Shown: positions 1 to 6,712, counted from the first letter of the stretch. The stretch: 15,483 bases of DNA from an uncultured Christensenella sp. (GCA_910578245.1 CAJTPC010000029.1:1-15483), one strand, 5' to 3'. The notes: generated by a model not told the origin, from the sequence alone. Made by a program: numbers and translations.

Positions 1-5
1 TAATT

Positions 6-41
6 AAAAAGAAATTGCCGACCGAATTAGGCCGACAATTT
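6..41 (-). terminator. Intrinsic terminator after spoIIIAH
   Basis: Read on the minus strand, positions 41-30 pair with 23-12 to give a 12-bp stem with a 6-nt loop (29-24), followed by C and five T residues (10-6). Two of the pairs are G-U wobbles that work only in minus-strand RNA; in plus-strand RNA they become C-A mismatches. This fixes the orientation. It begins 26 nt after the spoIIIAH stop codon and closes the spoIIIA operon. Confidence 0.85.
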
Positions 42-67
42 TTAATTTGCGCTATTTTCTATGTTAT

Positions 68-586
68 TTATACAGCATATGACATTACGTATACTTGATT
101 GCGAGTATAATCTGTTTCACTAAGCATTGCTCCGACAATTTGCGCAACGTCTTGGGCTGTGAGTTCTGCTTTGTTTACTATTACGTTGAGATTGTTGGTA
201 GACATAGTTACGACAGCGTCTTCAAAGCCTTTTGCTTTGATAATGCTTTCAAGTACGAGTTCTTTTTCAATAAACTCTAGTAACTCTACTTGCTTTTGCT
301 CTGCGCTTGCCTTAACGGTTTCGCTTGCGCTTTCAGACTTGATTATTGCATCGAGATAACTAAACTCTTCTGCTCTTGCAGTTTCTCTGTTACTACGGTG
401 AGAGCTGAAGAACGTCTCAACTGCATTGTCACCGGGATTCTTACCAACATCGGTAGCATCACCGATTCGGGAGTTGAGTACGAAATTCAACACACCGGTT
501 ACTACTAAAAGCCCTACCATGCAACAAAGCACGAGCGCTTTCTTTGCGTTTGAAGATAACTTCTTTCTTTTTTCTGTTTTTGCCAT
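68..586 (-). CDS. spoIIIAH: Stage III sporulation protein AH (SpoIIIAH)
   Basis: This is the mother-cell membrane protein whose extracellular domain pairs with forespore SpoIIQ to form the channel across the intermembrane space during engulfment. The 172-residue protein has a basic N-terminus, one membrane segment (about residues 17-37) and a soluble domain with the family pattern FFSSHRSNRETAR (59-71), an acidic helical stretch with a conserved KEL..ES (108-114), then KAKGFEDAVV (117-126) and the beta strand LNVIVN. It is shorter than the B. subtilis protein of about 218 residues, mainly in the linker. A longer reading begins at a TTG at 598. I prefer ATG 586 because the GGAGGT Shine-Dalgarno at 591-596 lies inside that extension. 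It is the last gene of the operon, 12 nt after spoIIIAG. Family assignment is secure from sequence and position. Confidence 0.93.
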   Translation of the reverse strand: MAKTEKRKKLSSNAKKALVLCCMVGLLVVTGVLNFVLNSRIGDATDVGKNPGDNAVETFFSSHRSNRETARAEEFSYLDAIIKSESASETVKASAEQKQVELLEFIEKELVLESIIKAKGFEDAVVTMSTNNLNVIVNKAELTAQDVAQIVGAMLSETDYTRNQVYVMSYAV

Positions 587-590
587 ACAG

Positions 591-596
591 ACCTCC
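591..596 (-). promoter_or_regulatory. Ribosome binding site deciding the spoIIIAH start
   Basis: GGAGGT on the minus strand lies 4 nt before ATG 586. The longer alternative frame starts at TTG 598-596 and would read through this site, which argues for the ATG. Confidence 0.8.
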
Positions 597-598
597 AA

Positions 599-1021
599 TT
601 ATTTCTTTTCAAAAATTTGTATATTTTTTGCATCTATTTTTAATAGAGTACATAACGCATTCACTATCTTAATTCTTGCAAGCACGTCATTGCCTCCCGA
701 TGCTACAACGACAACGCCTTGAATGTTGTCCGTCGAATTGAGAGAGCCGACCTCTTGAGAATCTTGTCCAGACTTATAAGTTATTAAGACTTGACACTCT
801 CCCACTCCTTCTATTTCGGATAGTATCGCTTGTATTTCCCCAATAAGTCCGTTTTGCGTTTGAGTAGTATTTGTCTGTTGCGACTTGTTAGAATTGTTTG
901 TTATCGCATTTACACTAAAATATATGCATATCGCTATTACGGCTATGACTAAAGCGCAAATTATTTCAAAACCTTTTATTTTTTTGCATTTTTCTACAAT
1001 TTTCTTAATTTTCGATGTCAT
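599..1021 (-). CDS. spoIIIAG: Stage III sporulation protein AG (SpoIIIAG), compact form
   Basis: SpoIIIAG is a mother-cell membrane protein whose ring-building domain forms the large ring of the SpoIIIA channel. The 140-residue protein has a basic N-terminus, one membrane segment (about 19-39), a short Asn/Gln/Thr-rich linker (41-57), and a ring-building domain with IQAILSEIEGVGECQVLITY (63-82), QGVVVVASGGND (101-112) and a final helix and strand (113-139). The start is ATG 1021 with AGAGGT 4 nt upstream. The B. subtilis protein is about 229 residues and carries a long beta insertion between the first strand and the GVVVVA strand. Here only about 18 residues (83-100) separate the two, so that insertion appears absent. 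It lies 22 nt after spoIIIAF. The frame is intact, with no sign of decay. Confidence 0.92.
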   Translation of the reverse strand: MTSKIKKIVEKCKKIKGFEIICALVIAVIAICIYFSVNAITNNSNKSQQTNTTQTQNGLIGEIQAILSEIEGVGECQVLITYKSGQDSQEVGSLNSTDNIQGVVVVASGGNDVLARIKIVNALCTLLKIDAKNIQIFEKK

Positions 1022-1043
1022 TATAACCTCTCGTATTGAAAAT

Positions 1044-1490
1044 CTACGCCTTTTCGATTTTTGCGTTTCCCGTAGCTGTTTGCAAAAACTTCAAAATTTC
1101 CTGCCATTTACTTTCGCTAATACCGCTGCTGTCAACAACAACTTTGTTAATCATATAAACGTAGTCTTCATCAAATTCTATGTCGAAGGACAAGTCGTTA
1201 TAACCTGCTTTTTCCAACTTTTCGCTAAGATTGTCCTTAATTCTATTTTGCATATCGTCTTTAACGCTTTCATAATAACTTTCATCAATATTTATTTCTT
1301 CTTTTTTGGTGACGAATCCTTTAATATAATCCCCCTTTGCAAGTTTAGGCAACGGTGAGATTATTACAAATATTACAATAATAGAAAAGATTCCCCTTAT
1401 ATATTTGCTATTCTCGCCTTCTGGTAGAAGCACTTCAATAAGTACTCCCAACGACACCACGCCTACTATTCCTATTAGCCAACCGCTCAT
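1044..1490 (-). CDS. spoIIIAF: Stage III sporulation protein AF (SpoIIIAF)
   Basis: SpoIIIAF is a mother-cell membrane component of the SpoIIIA complex with a soluble domain related to ring-forming secretion proteins. The 148-residue product has two N-terminal membrane segments (about 3-21 and 31-47) flanking LPEGENSKYIRG (22-33), the family signature around LPxG...KY. A charged coiled region follows, then a C-terminal domain with strands near 100-120. The family is often longer (about 200 residues in B. subtilis), so the linker is short here. The frame extends to a GTG at 1496, but that codon sits inside the GAGGTGA ribosome binding site (1493-1499), so I chose ATG 1490. It follows spoIIIAE by 22 nt. 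Confidence 0.9.
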   Translation of the reverse strand: MSGWLIGIVGVVSLGVLIEVLLPEGENSKYIRGIFSIIVIFVIISPLPKLAKGDYIKGFVTKKEEINIDESYYESVKDDMQNRIKDNLSEKLEKAGYNDLSFDIEFDEDYVYMINKVVVDSSGISESKWQEILKFLQTATGNAKIEKA

Positions 1491-1492
1491 AT

Positions 1493-1499
1493 TCACCTC
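1493..1499 (-). promoter_or_regulatory. Ribosome binding site deciding the spoIIIAF start
   Basis: GAGGTGA on the minus strand lies directly before ATG 1490. The upstream in-frame GTG (1496-1494) is part of this motif and is unlikely to be the initiator. Confidence 0.75.
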
Positions 1500-1512
1500 A
1501 TTGAGTTATATT

Positions 1513-2733
1513 TTAAGCAATACCTACGTTGAACGTATAAATTACTAGCATTACCGTCAGTAAAAACATAAACGCGACGCCGAGTAACGATACGATAAGC
1601 AATGTAAGATTGGACGACATACTTTGCAACATTTTGCTAAACTTTTTGTCGCAAAGCGGTTCAATTATTCCGCTTGCAAGTTTGAGCGCAAGACTTAACG
1701 TCACTATCTTCAAAGTTGGTAGGGCAATAATTCCAAGCACCATAAGCAAAGACACTATGCCCATAGAGTTTTTTATTAATACCAGCGATGCCAACATCAA
1801 ATCAAAGCCGTCGGAAAGATATCCTCCAAGTATAGGAATATAACTTTGCATAGCGAATTTTGCCGTTTTGATCGATATGCTGTCGATTACTCCTCCCGTC
1901 AGACCTTGGAACGTTAAGAATGCTATAAAAATTCCGAAAACTCCACCCAATACGTAAGTTGCCGTCGACTTAAAAAAGCCTGTCAGTTTGTCCAGTTTTA
2001 CGCTAGAGGTCATATTACCGACTATTGAGAACGCTATCGTGGCAATAAAAAACGGAATTATAACCGATGAAATAAACGCTGTGATGAATGTGGTCAAAGT
2101 CGCCATCAACGGTGAAAAAAATGCTGAAGAATTAACTCCTCCGAGCAAAGTCGTCAAAGTAAGCAGTATCGGGAATATGCTCTCCATAAGCAACTTGATA
2201 TTGTTAATCGTACTGGTTACAATGCCTATAATCGATCCTACTTGCGCCATTACAAGTACTATAATTGCGCTGTACGTTGCAAAATATATAATCTTTCTAG
2301 TAGACTTTTGCGCAAATGACGAAGTCAACCCCTCTAATAGACTGTATATAATTGCAACGGCTATAACCGTTAACATCATAGGCAAGACGTCTAGCACACA
2401 CTTGCCGAGACCTTTGAATATCACCGATAGAAAAGAAGAAAAATCTCCCCTATAAGTTCCCTTAATTATACCCTTTACTGTGCTGACTACATCCTCTCCG
2501 AAAAGTGATTTGAAATCGCTATCTAGCGAAGAAAAGAGTTCTTCTAGAGCTTCGACGTCAAGTTGAGACAGATTTTTGTCAATATTATCTTGCAATATTT
2601 CTTGACTGTCGTTGTTACTATCGGCAAAGCAGACGTTTTGCGATTGAAATACGCCGATTAATATTGATGCGCAAAGTATCAACAATATACAGAAATATTG
2701 AATATGTGTTGATAATTTGCTTTTTATTCTCAT
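1513..2733 (-). CDS. spoIIIAE: Stage III sporulation protein AE (SpoIIIAE)
   Basis: SpoIIIAE is the large polytopic membrane subunit of the SpoIIIA mother-cell channel complex, resembling export-gate components of secretion systems. The 406-residue length is close to the usual 395-400. It starts with an apparent signal peptide (hydrophobic core about 12-28, possible cleavage after VCFA at 34-37), followed by an acidic exposed segment (38-85) and about seven hydrophobic segments near 113-135, 148-174, 185-203, 212-239, 257-277, 309-345 and 376-402. Conserved-looking loops include GGVNSSAFFSP (198-208) and KTAKFAMQSYIPILGGYLSD (289-308). Start ATG 2733 lies 1 nt after the spoIIIAD stop, with GGAG about 10 nt upstream, so translation is probably coupled. 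Confidence 0.94.
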   Translation of the reverse strand: MRIKSKLSTHIQYFCILLILCASILIGVFQSQNVCFADSNNDSQEILQDNIDKNLSQLDVEALEELFSSLDSDFKSLFGEDVVSTVKGIIKGTYRGDFSSFLSVIFKGLGKCVLDVLPMMLTVIAVAIIYSLLEGLTSSFAQKSTRKIIYFATYSAIIVLVMAQVGSIIGIVTSTINNIKLLMESIFPILLTLTTLLGGVNSSAFFSPLMATLTTFITAFISSVIIPFFIATIAFSIVGNMTSSVKLDKLTGFFKSTATYVLGGVFGIFIAFLTFQGLTGGVIDSISIKTAKFAMQSYIPILGGYLSDGFDLMLASLVLIKNSMGIVSLLMVLGIIALPTLKIVTLSLALKLASGIIEPLCDKKFSKMLQSMSSNLTLLIVSLLGVAFMFLLTVMLVIYTFNVGIA

Positions 2734-2734
2734 T

Positions 2735-3118
2735 TCACAATATCTCCGTAACAGTGTTGATTAGATTCTCTATGATTGGAAGAGCCAACAAAAATATAGC
2801 TATTTTACCGGCAAACGACACCTTTTTTCCTATACTTGCGCATTCTAAATCATCGCATACACTCTGAGAATATTCAGTTATGTACCCGATTCCGATTATC
2901 TTCAATAAAGAGGAAAATAGCGAACTGTTGACGCCCGTCTTATCTATAATAGCCTGAAAAGACAAAATTACTTTTGAAAAAGACGAAAGCGCAATAATGA
3001 GTATAATTATACCCGTGGCTAACGATGACAGCATTGCATACTGCGATTGAGTATTTTTAAGGAGCAGCGTACATACGCATCCTACTATTGCTATACCTAC
3101 TATCTTAAATACGTCCAT
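2735..3118 (-). CDS. spoIIIAD: Stage III sporulation protein AD (SpoIIIAD)
   Basis: SpoIIIAD is a small polytopic membrane subunit of the SpoIIIA complex, related in sequence to SpoIIIAC. The 127 residues are close to the family length of about 130. It begins with the typical FKIVGIAIVGCVCTLLLK (4-21), then a second hydrophobic segment (about 28-50), a polar stretch GYITEYSQSVCDDLE (77-91) that matches the family, and a C-terminal hydrophobic segment. ATG 3118 lies 3 nt after the spoIIIAC stop. I see no Shine-Dalgarno sequence upstream, so initiation probably depends on ribosomes finishing spoIIIAC. The start agrees with the usual N-terminus of the family. Confidence 0.93.
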   Translation of the reverse strand: MDVFKIVGIAIVGCVCTLLLKNTQSQYAMLSSLATGIIILIIALSSFSKVILSFQAIIDKTGVNSSLFSSLLKIIGIGYITEYSQSVCDDLECASIGKKVSFAGKIAIFLLALPIIENLINTVTEIL

Positions 3119-3121
3119 AAT

Positions 3122-3319
3122 CTAATACAAATTAAGAATTGACTTCAAAGTGTCAAAAAGACCGCCGAGCATATCAAGTACCATAATGAGTACAAGTATC
3201 AAGCCTGCTATGGTGACGTATGTAGCTATCTCGTCTTTGTCACTTTTTTTCAAAATGATGTTTACTATTGCCGTAAGCAATCCTATACCTGCGATTTTGA
3301 AGATAATGTCTATTGCCAT
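3122..3319 (-). CDS. spoIIIAC: Stage III sporulation protein AC (SpoIIIAC)
   Basis: SpoIIIAC is a very small mother-cell membrane protein of the SpoIIIA complex. Its 65 residues are near the usual 65-68. Two hydrophobic segments (about 4-21 and 32-52) are joined by the polar LKKSDKDEIA (23-32), the family's characteristic loop. ATG 3319 has AGGTGA 3 nt upstream, overlapping the spoIIIAB stop codon. Identity rests on length, topology, loop sequence and position between AB and AD. Confidence 0.92.
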   Translation of the reverse strand: MAIDIIFKIAGIGLLTAIVNIILKKSDKDEIATYVTIAGLILVLIMVLDMLGGLFDTLKSILNLY

Positions 3320-3326
3320 AATTCAC

Positions 3327-3827
3327 CTACGCTAAAATTATCATTATTGCTATGCCTATCACTAATCCTAATTTGGGCATGAGATTACCTGTAGTTCTGC
3401 AGTCCTTTTCGGCTTTTTCTATAGTTTTTTTAAGTTGCGCGGACGTCATATCCAGCCTCGATATCTGCGTGTCATAGTCAAACTTTCCTAACTGCGAAAA
3501 AAATTCTTTTAGCAATACCTTGTCGCGCTTAGAAATATATTTGCTGTCAAAACATTTCATTACTTGCTCTTCTGTCGGATTTCCCTTCTCCACAATATCG
3601 ATATATTTTCCTATATCAGTGTAAAAAGCTCCCTTACCGCTTGCTATGAATTTGCGCCCGATTTGCGGAAGTTTGTCATTTGCAAAACTTATGCCATCTC
3701 TAAGTAGCGATAGAAACTCGCTAAAATCTTTAAGATATTTACATCTCTTATTGAAGTATTTGTTGCCCGCAAATCCAAGATATGCAGATATAAAACACAA
3801 CACGCCGCTAATAGCTAATTTAAGCAT
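3327..3827 (-). CDS. spoIIIAB: Stage III sporulation protein AB (SpoIIIAB)
   Basis: SpoIIIAB is a mother-cell membrane protein that resembles GspF/PilC-type assembly factors and is thought to work with the ATPase SpoIIIAA. The 166-residue length is near the usual 170. There is a hydrophobic N-terminus (about 3-20), a helical soluble domain with SLLRDGISFANDKLPQI (40-56), the family motif LGKFDYDTQ (113-121), and a C-terminal membrane segment (about 151-165). Its ATG overlaps the spoIIIAA stop by 8 nt, and its AGAGGA ribosome binding site lies inside spoIIIAA, so the two are translationally coupled. Confidence 0.93.
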   Translation of the reverse strand: MLKLAISGVLCFISAYLGFAGNKYFNKRCKYLKDFSEFLSLLRDGISFANDKLPQIGRKFIASGKGAFYTDIGKYIDIVEKGNPTEEQVMKCFDSKYISKRDKVLLKEFFSQLGKFDYDTQISRLDMTSAQLKKTIEKAEKDCRTTGNLMPKLGLVIGIAIMIILA

Positions 3828-4680
3828 AGTTTCCTCTCAAGTCTATTACTCTGTCGATATTACCGATTCCAATAATCGAGACTACGTAATGAAAATCTTT
3901 CAAAAGTCTTGAATAAGCTGGGCTATTTTCTACCTTGGCAAGCTCGTCCGAATGAAGCGTTGCGACTACTTTTACTCCGCACCTAATACAGTCTAAGATG
4001 CAATCAATTTCCTTTTCTCCGAAAATTTCATCGGTAGCGATTACATCAGGTCGCATACTACGCACTTGCGAAGAATACGATTTGATTTTCGGTACGCCTA
4101 CTGCGACGTCTGTACAGGCGCCCAAATCTATCGAGAGTTGTCCGTCGACAACACCGCTTAGTTCCCCTCTCTCGTCAAGCACCAATACGTTGTACTCTCT
4201 GTCCGACAAGGACTTTATCATATATCTCAGTAGCGTAGTCTTACCGTATCCCGGCTTTGATATTATTAATGTGTTGTCAAACTTGGCTATCAATTTATCT
4301 ATCTTTTCATTGCGAATAGCAACGTATCTTGGAATACGAATACATAGAGAGGTAATATTTTTCAATGTGGATAACTGTCCATTTTTTATTACTCCTTCTC
4401 CCGTAATTCCTATTCTTATTCCACCGTCGTAAGTTATGTAGCCTTCTGCCAAATAGTCATTGTATGCGTAAAGCGACGTCTTAGTAGCCACTCCGAGAGT
4501 GTACGTTAAGTCGTCATTACTGATAATCAAGTCATTTATTTTTTTGTATTTACCTGCTTCAGCGTAATACAACGGCTTGTCGACGCGTAGTCTGACTTCT
4601 GTAAGAACGTTGAAATCAACGATTCTATATAGCTCGTTAAATATGGTCATCGGCAATAACTTTGACAATAGCATTTCCAT
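3820..4680 (-). CDS. spoIIIAA: Stage III sporulation ATPase SpoIIIAA
   Basis: SpoIIIAA is the cytoplasmic ATPase of the SpoIIIA complex, related to secretion ATPases of the GspE/VirB11 type. The 286-residue product has an N-terminal domain with TEVRLRVDKPL (27-37) and the conserved GGIRIGITGEG (86-96). The P-loop is SKPGYGKTT (141-149), then a Walker B-like strand LVLDERGE (166-173), RSMRPDVIATDE (207-218) and ATLHSDELA (240-248), the usual order. The first Gly of the consensus P-loop is Ser141 here, while the GKT core is intact. It is the first gene of the operon. No clear Shine-Dalgarno precedes ATG 4680; a second ATG two codons in (4674) has only GGA directly before it, so the exact start is less certain than the identity. 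Confidence 0.93.
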   Translation of the reverse strand: MEMLLSKLLPMTIFNELYRIVDFNVLTEVRLRVDKPLYYAEAGKYKKINDLIISNDDLTYTLGVATKTSLYAYNDYLAEGYITYDGGIRIGITGEGVIKNGQLSTLKNITSLCIRIPRYVAIRNEKIDKLIAKFDNTLIISKPGYGKTTLLRYMIKSLSDREYNVLVLDERGELSGVVDGQLSIDLGACTDVAVGVPKIKSYSSQVRSMRPDVIATDEIFGEKEIDCILDCIRCGVKVVATLHSDELAKVENSPAYSRLLKDFHYVVSIIGIGNIDRVIDLRGNYA

Positions 4681-4705
4681 ACAATATAATAAGTGCCTAA
4701 AAATG

Positions 4706-4732
4706 CGACTATGCTAAAACTACAAATATATC
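4706..4732 (-). promoter_or_regulatory. Possible sigma-E promoter of spoIIIA
   Basis: Minus-strand GATATAT (4726-4732), a 12-nt spacer and CATAGTCG (4706-4713) partly resemble the sigma-E elements (ATATT-like -35, CATACAnT-like -10). spoIIIA is expected to be under sigma-E in the mother cell, and the position 26-52 nt before spoIIIAA fits. Only CATA of the -10 matches well, so this is weak. Confidence 0.25.
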
Positions 4733-4800
4733 AAAATCAATAAATTTTTCGACAAAATAATCTGTCCGGAAATTAAGTTGAGTACTAAGAAATTATAATC

Positions 4801-4836
4801 AAAAAAATACCACCCTGTCCGATAAAACAGAGTGGT
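4801..4836 (-). terminator. Intrinsic terminator of the peptidase-efp unit
   Basis: In minus-strand RNA, positions 4836-4827 pair with 4818-4809 in a 10-bp stem with an 8-nt loop (4826-4819), followed by one A and seven U residues (4807-4801). One pair is a U-G wobble that would be a C-A mismatch on the plus strand, so it acts on minus-strand transcripts. It ends the efp transcript before the spoIIIA promoter region. Confidence 0.88.
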
Positions 4837-4968
4837 TAAATATTTTTATAATTAATATACTCTCATGGCAAAAGCTTTTATAACTTAACTACTTTTACTT
4901 ATGCCAAATACTGTATTGGCTATAGAGAAGCGTTATATATTTGCATAACTTCTCTATTCAACAACAAA
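4837..4968 (-). other. Structured non-coding stretch between efp and its terminator
   Basis: No supported gene lies here. It holds a bulged hairpin (9-bp stem 4949-4957 with 4922-4930, continued by four pairs 4945-4948 with 4933-4936), a small GCCAA/TTGGC hairpin (4903-4907 with 4916-4920) and the palindrome AAAAGCTTTT (4870-4879). Neither hairpin is followed by a T tract. It could be a long structured 3' untranslated region of efp or a small RNA. There is no convincing internal promoter or reading frame. Confidence 0.4.
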
Positions 4969-5535
4969 CTAAACTCTAGACATATAAGAGCCCGTACGCG
5001 TATCTACTCTTATCGTATCCCCCTCGTTAACGAAGAGAGGAACTTGCAAAGTAAAGCCAGTCTCAAGAGTTGCAGGCTTAGTAGCGCCTTGAGTCGTATT
5101 GCCCTTTGCGCCCGGTTCACAGTGAGTAATCAAAAGCTCGACAAAGTTAGGAGCTTCTACAGAGAATGGGCTACCGTTGTAGAAAGATACCGTAACTTCT
5201 CCGTTTTCCATAACGAACTTGAGAGCGTCCTCAGTAGCTTCTCCGTTGATAGGCAACATATCAAACGTATTGGGATCCATAAAGTAGTAAAGATCTCCGT
5301 CATTATATGAATATACCATCGTCTTATGCTCAATATGAGCAGTTTGAAATTTTGCAGTTGGGTTAAATGTCATTTCAACCGTACCGCCGTTGATAACGTC
5401 TCTAAGTTTGGTGCGGACGAACGCTGCGCCCTTGCCTGGTTTAACGTGCAAAAAGTCAACGATAGTTACGACCTTACCGTCCATTTCAAACGTAACACCC
5501 TTTCTAAAATCACCTGCTAATATAAAATCAGCCAT
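4969..5535 (-). CDS. efp: Translation elongation factor P
   Basis: EF-P binds between the ribosomal P and E sites and relieves stalling at consecutive prolines. The 188-residue length is normal. Domain I contains HVKPGKGAAFVRTKLRDV (30-47). Lys35, the second Lys of KPGKG, is the position modified in other bacteria, and the Gly-Lys-Gly-Ala-Ala-Phe context looks like the B. subtilis type rather than the E. coli beta-lysyl type. Domain II has NPTAKFQTAHIEHKTMVYSY (58-77), and domain III ends in the strongly conserved VNEGDTIRVDTRTGSYMSRV (169-188). ATG 5535 has a strong GGAGGT upstream. It follows the peptidase gene by 21 nt, so the two are cotranscribed, a pairing also seen in B. subtilis just upstream of spoIIIA. 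Confidence 0.97.
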   Translation of the reverse strand: MADFILAGDFRKGVTFEMDGKVVTIVDFLHVKPGKGAAFVRTKLRDVINGGTVEMTFNPTAKFQTAHIEHKTMVYSYNDGDLYYFMDPNTFDMLPINGEATEDALKFVMENGEVTVSFYNGSPFSVEAPNFVELLITHCEPGAKGNTTQGATKPATLETGFTLQVPLFVNEGDTIRVDTRTGSYMSRV

Positions 5536-5556
5536 AAAATACCTCCAATTTTATGT

Positions 5557-6588
5557 TTATAGTATTGTTAATTGTTTATCAGTATTAGTCAAATCAATGA
5601 CTCCACTTTTCGTAATTTGTACCATATCTTCTATGCGTACTCCGAATTCGCCATCGATATACAGCCCGGGCTCTACGGTAACAACCATATTAGGTCGCAA
5701 TATTCTCTCTTCTCTCGGAGTAAGTCCTACTCCCTCGTGAATATCTATACCAACTCCGTGCCCAAGCGAATGAGTGAAATACTTGTCAAGCGAATTTTCC
5801 TTAAAGTAGTTTCGGGCAATAGCATCGCAGGCTTTGCCTGTCATTCCGGCTTTAACATTCTCTATAGCAAGGTTCTGAGCCTTGAGCACGTGGTTGTATA
5901 TCTCAACTTGTTTTGTACTCAAATGTCCATATCCAACGGTTCTCGTCATATCTGAGCAGTATCCATCAAAACTCGCGCCTATATCCATAGTGACGAAATC
6001 TCCGCTCTTGAGTGTTCTTTGACTTGGGTGCGCATGCGGACTCGCTGTATGCTCGCCAAATGCAACAATAGAATCAAAGGCTATCTGACAGAAGTTTCTT
6101 TTCATAATATATTCGATATACGATGCGATTTCTACTTCGCTTACACCGTCTTTTAGTATCTTCAAAGCTTCCTTGTACGCAAGTTCCGTTACACTTTGAG
6201 CCCGCTTTATGCAGTCAATCTCAAAGTCGGATTTAATGCTTCTAAGATCTTCAATCGATGAAGTAATCTCGACAATTTTACCGTCTGCAAGTTGAGAAAC
6301 CGTCTTATATTGTCCATAAGAAATATCGCTCTCAATGCCTATATTACTGCCATCAATAATTGACTTCGATTCTTTTATATCTTGACACAATACTTCAAAT
6401 CTACTTCCTAAAAGTTCTTTCGCCTCAAGATAATATCTCATATCGGTTAGAAAATATGAATTGTGCTTTGTCAAGACTATTTGGCAGTTTGTTGACGAAT
6501 ATCCCGACAAATAACGCGTATTAGAAGGAGTTAATATTACAAGTGTATCCACTCCAGCCATATCGTATAACAGTCTGCAAATATCCAT
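5557..6588 (-). CDS. pepP: Aminopeptidase P family metallopeptidase (Xaa-Pro peptidase)
   Basis: This is a two-domain M24 peptidase, probably releasing the residue before proline in peptides. The 343 residues comprise an N-terminal creatinase-like domain (about 1-118, with SNTRYLSGYSS at 22-32) and a pita-bread catalytic domain. The five metal ligands fit in order and spacing: Asp202 and Asp213 (MDIGASFDGYCSD, 201-213), His277 (HSLGHGVG, 273-280), Glu306 (TVEPGLY, 304-310) and Glu320 (RIED, 318-321). It corresponds to B. subtilis YqhT by synteny with efp and spoIIIA. Aminopeptidase versus dipeptidase specificity cannot be settled from sequence, so the symbol is a family label. ATG 6588 has no Shine-Dalgarno and lies where transcription should begin (see the promoter at 6595-6623). 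Confidence 0.9.
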   Translation of the reverse strand: MDICRLLYDMAGVDTLVILTPSNTRYLSGYSSTNCQIVLTKHNSYFLTDMRYYLEAKELLGSRFEVLCQDIKESKSIIDGSNIGIESDISYGQYKTVSQLADGKIVEITSSIEDLRSIKSDFEIDCIKRAQSVTELAYKEALKILKDGVSEVEIASYIEYIMKRNFCQIAFDSIVAFGEHTASPHAHPSQRTLKSGDFVTMDIGASFDGYCSDMTRTVGYGHLSTKQVEIYNHVLKAQNLAIENVKAGMTGKACDAIARNYFKENSLDKYFTHSLGHGVGIDIHEGVGLTPREERILRPNMVVTVEPGLYIDGEFGVRIEDMVQITKSGVIDLTNTDKQLTIL

Positions 6589-6594
6589 AAAATT

Positions 6595-6623
6595 ATTTTA
6601 ACATAATTTTAGATATATGTAAA
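6595..6623 (-). promoter_or_regulatory. Strong sigma-A-type promoter of the peptidase-efp unit
   Basis: On the minus strand, the -35 is TTTACA (6618-6623, 5 of 6 to consensus), the spacer is exactly 17 nt, and the -10 is TAAAAT (6595-6600, 5 of 6) preceded by TG one base upstream (extended -10). Only 6 nt (AATTTT) separate the -10 from ATG 6588, so the expected first transcribed base is the A of the start codon. Confidence 0.72.
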
Positions 6624-6690
6624 GCCTATACGCAAAATCAGTGGATAAAATGAAAATTATTTCCAATCTATATGCGCAAAATCCAACAAC

Positions 6691-6712
6691 ATAAAGCGTC
6701 GATATGCTTTAT
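6691..6712 (-). other. Small hairpin at the end of the endonuclease IV-like gene
   Basis: ATAAAGC (6691-6697) and GCTTTAT (6706-6712) form a 7-bp AT-rich stem with an 8-nt loop. The stop codon of the upstream gene is inside the stem. No uninterrupted T tract follows on the minus strand, so it is at best a weak terminator or a 3' end-protecting structure. Confidence 0.35.

Noticed and set aside
4921..4968. A promoter for a small RNA downstream of efp (TTGAAT with TATATA or TATAAC)
   Set aside because: The hexamers match poorly and the spacing is ambiguous. AT-rich intergenic sequence gives such matches by chance.
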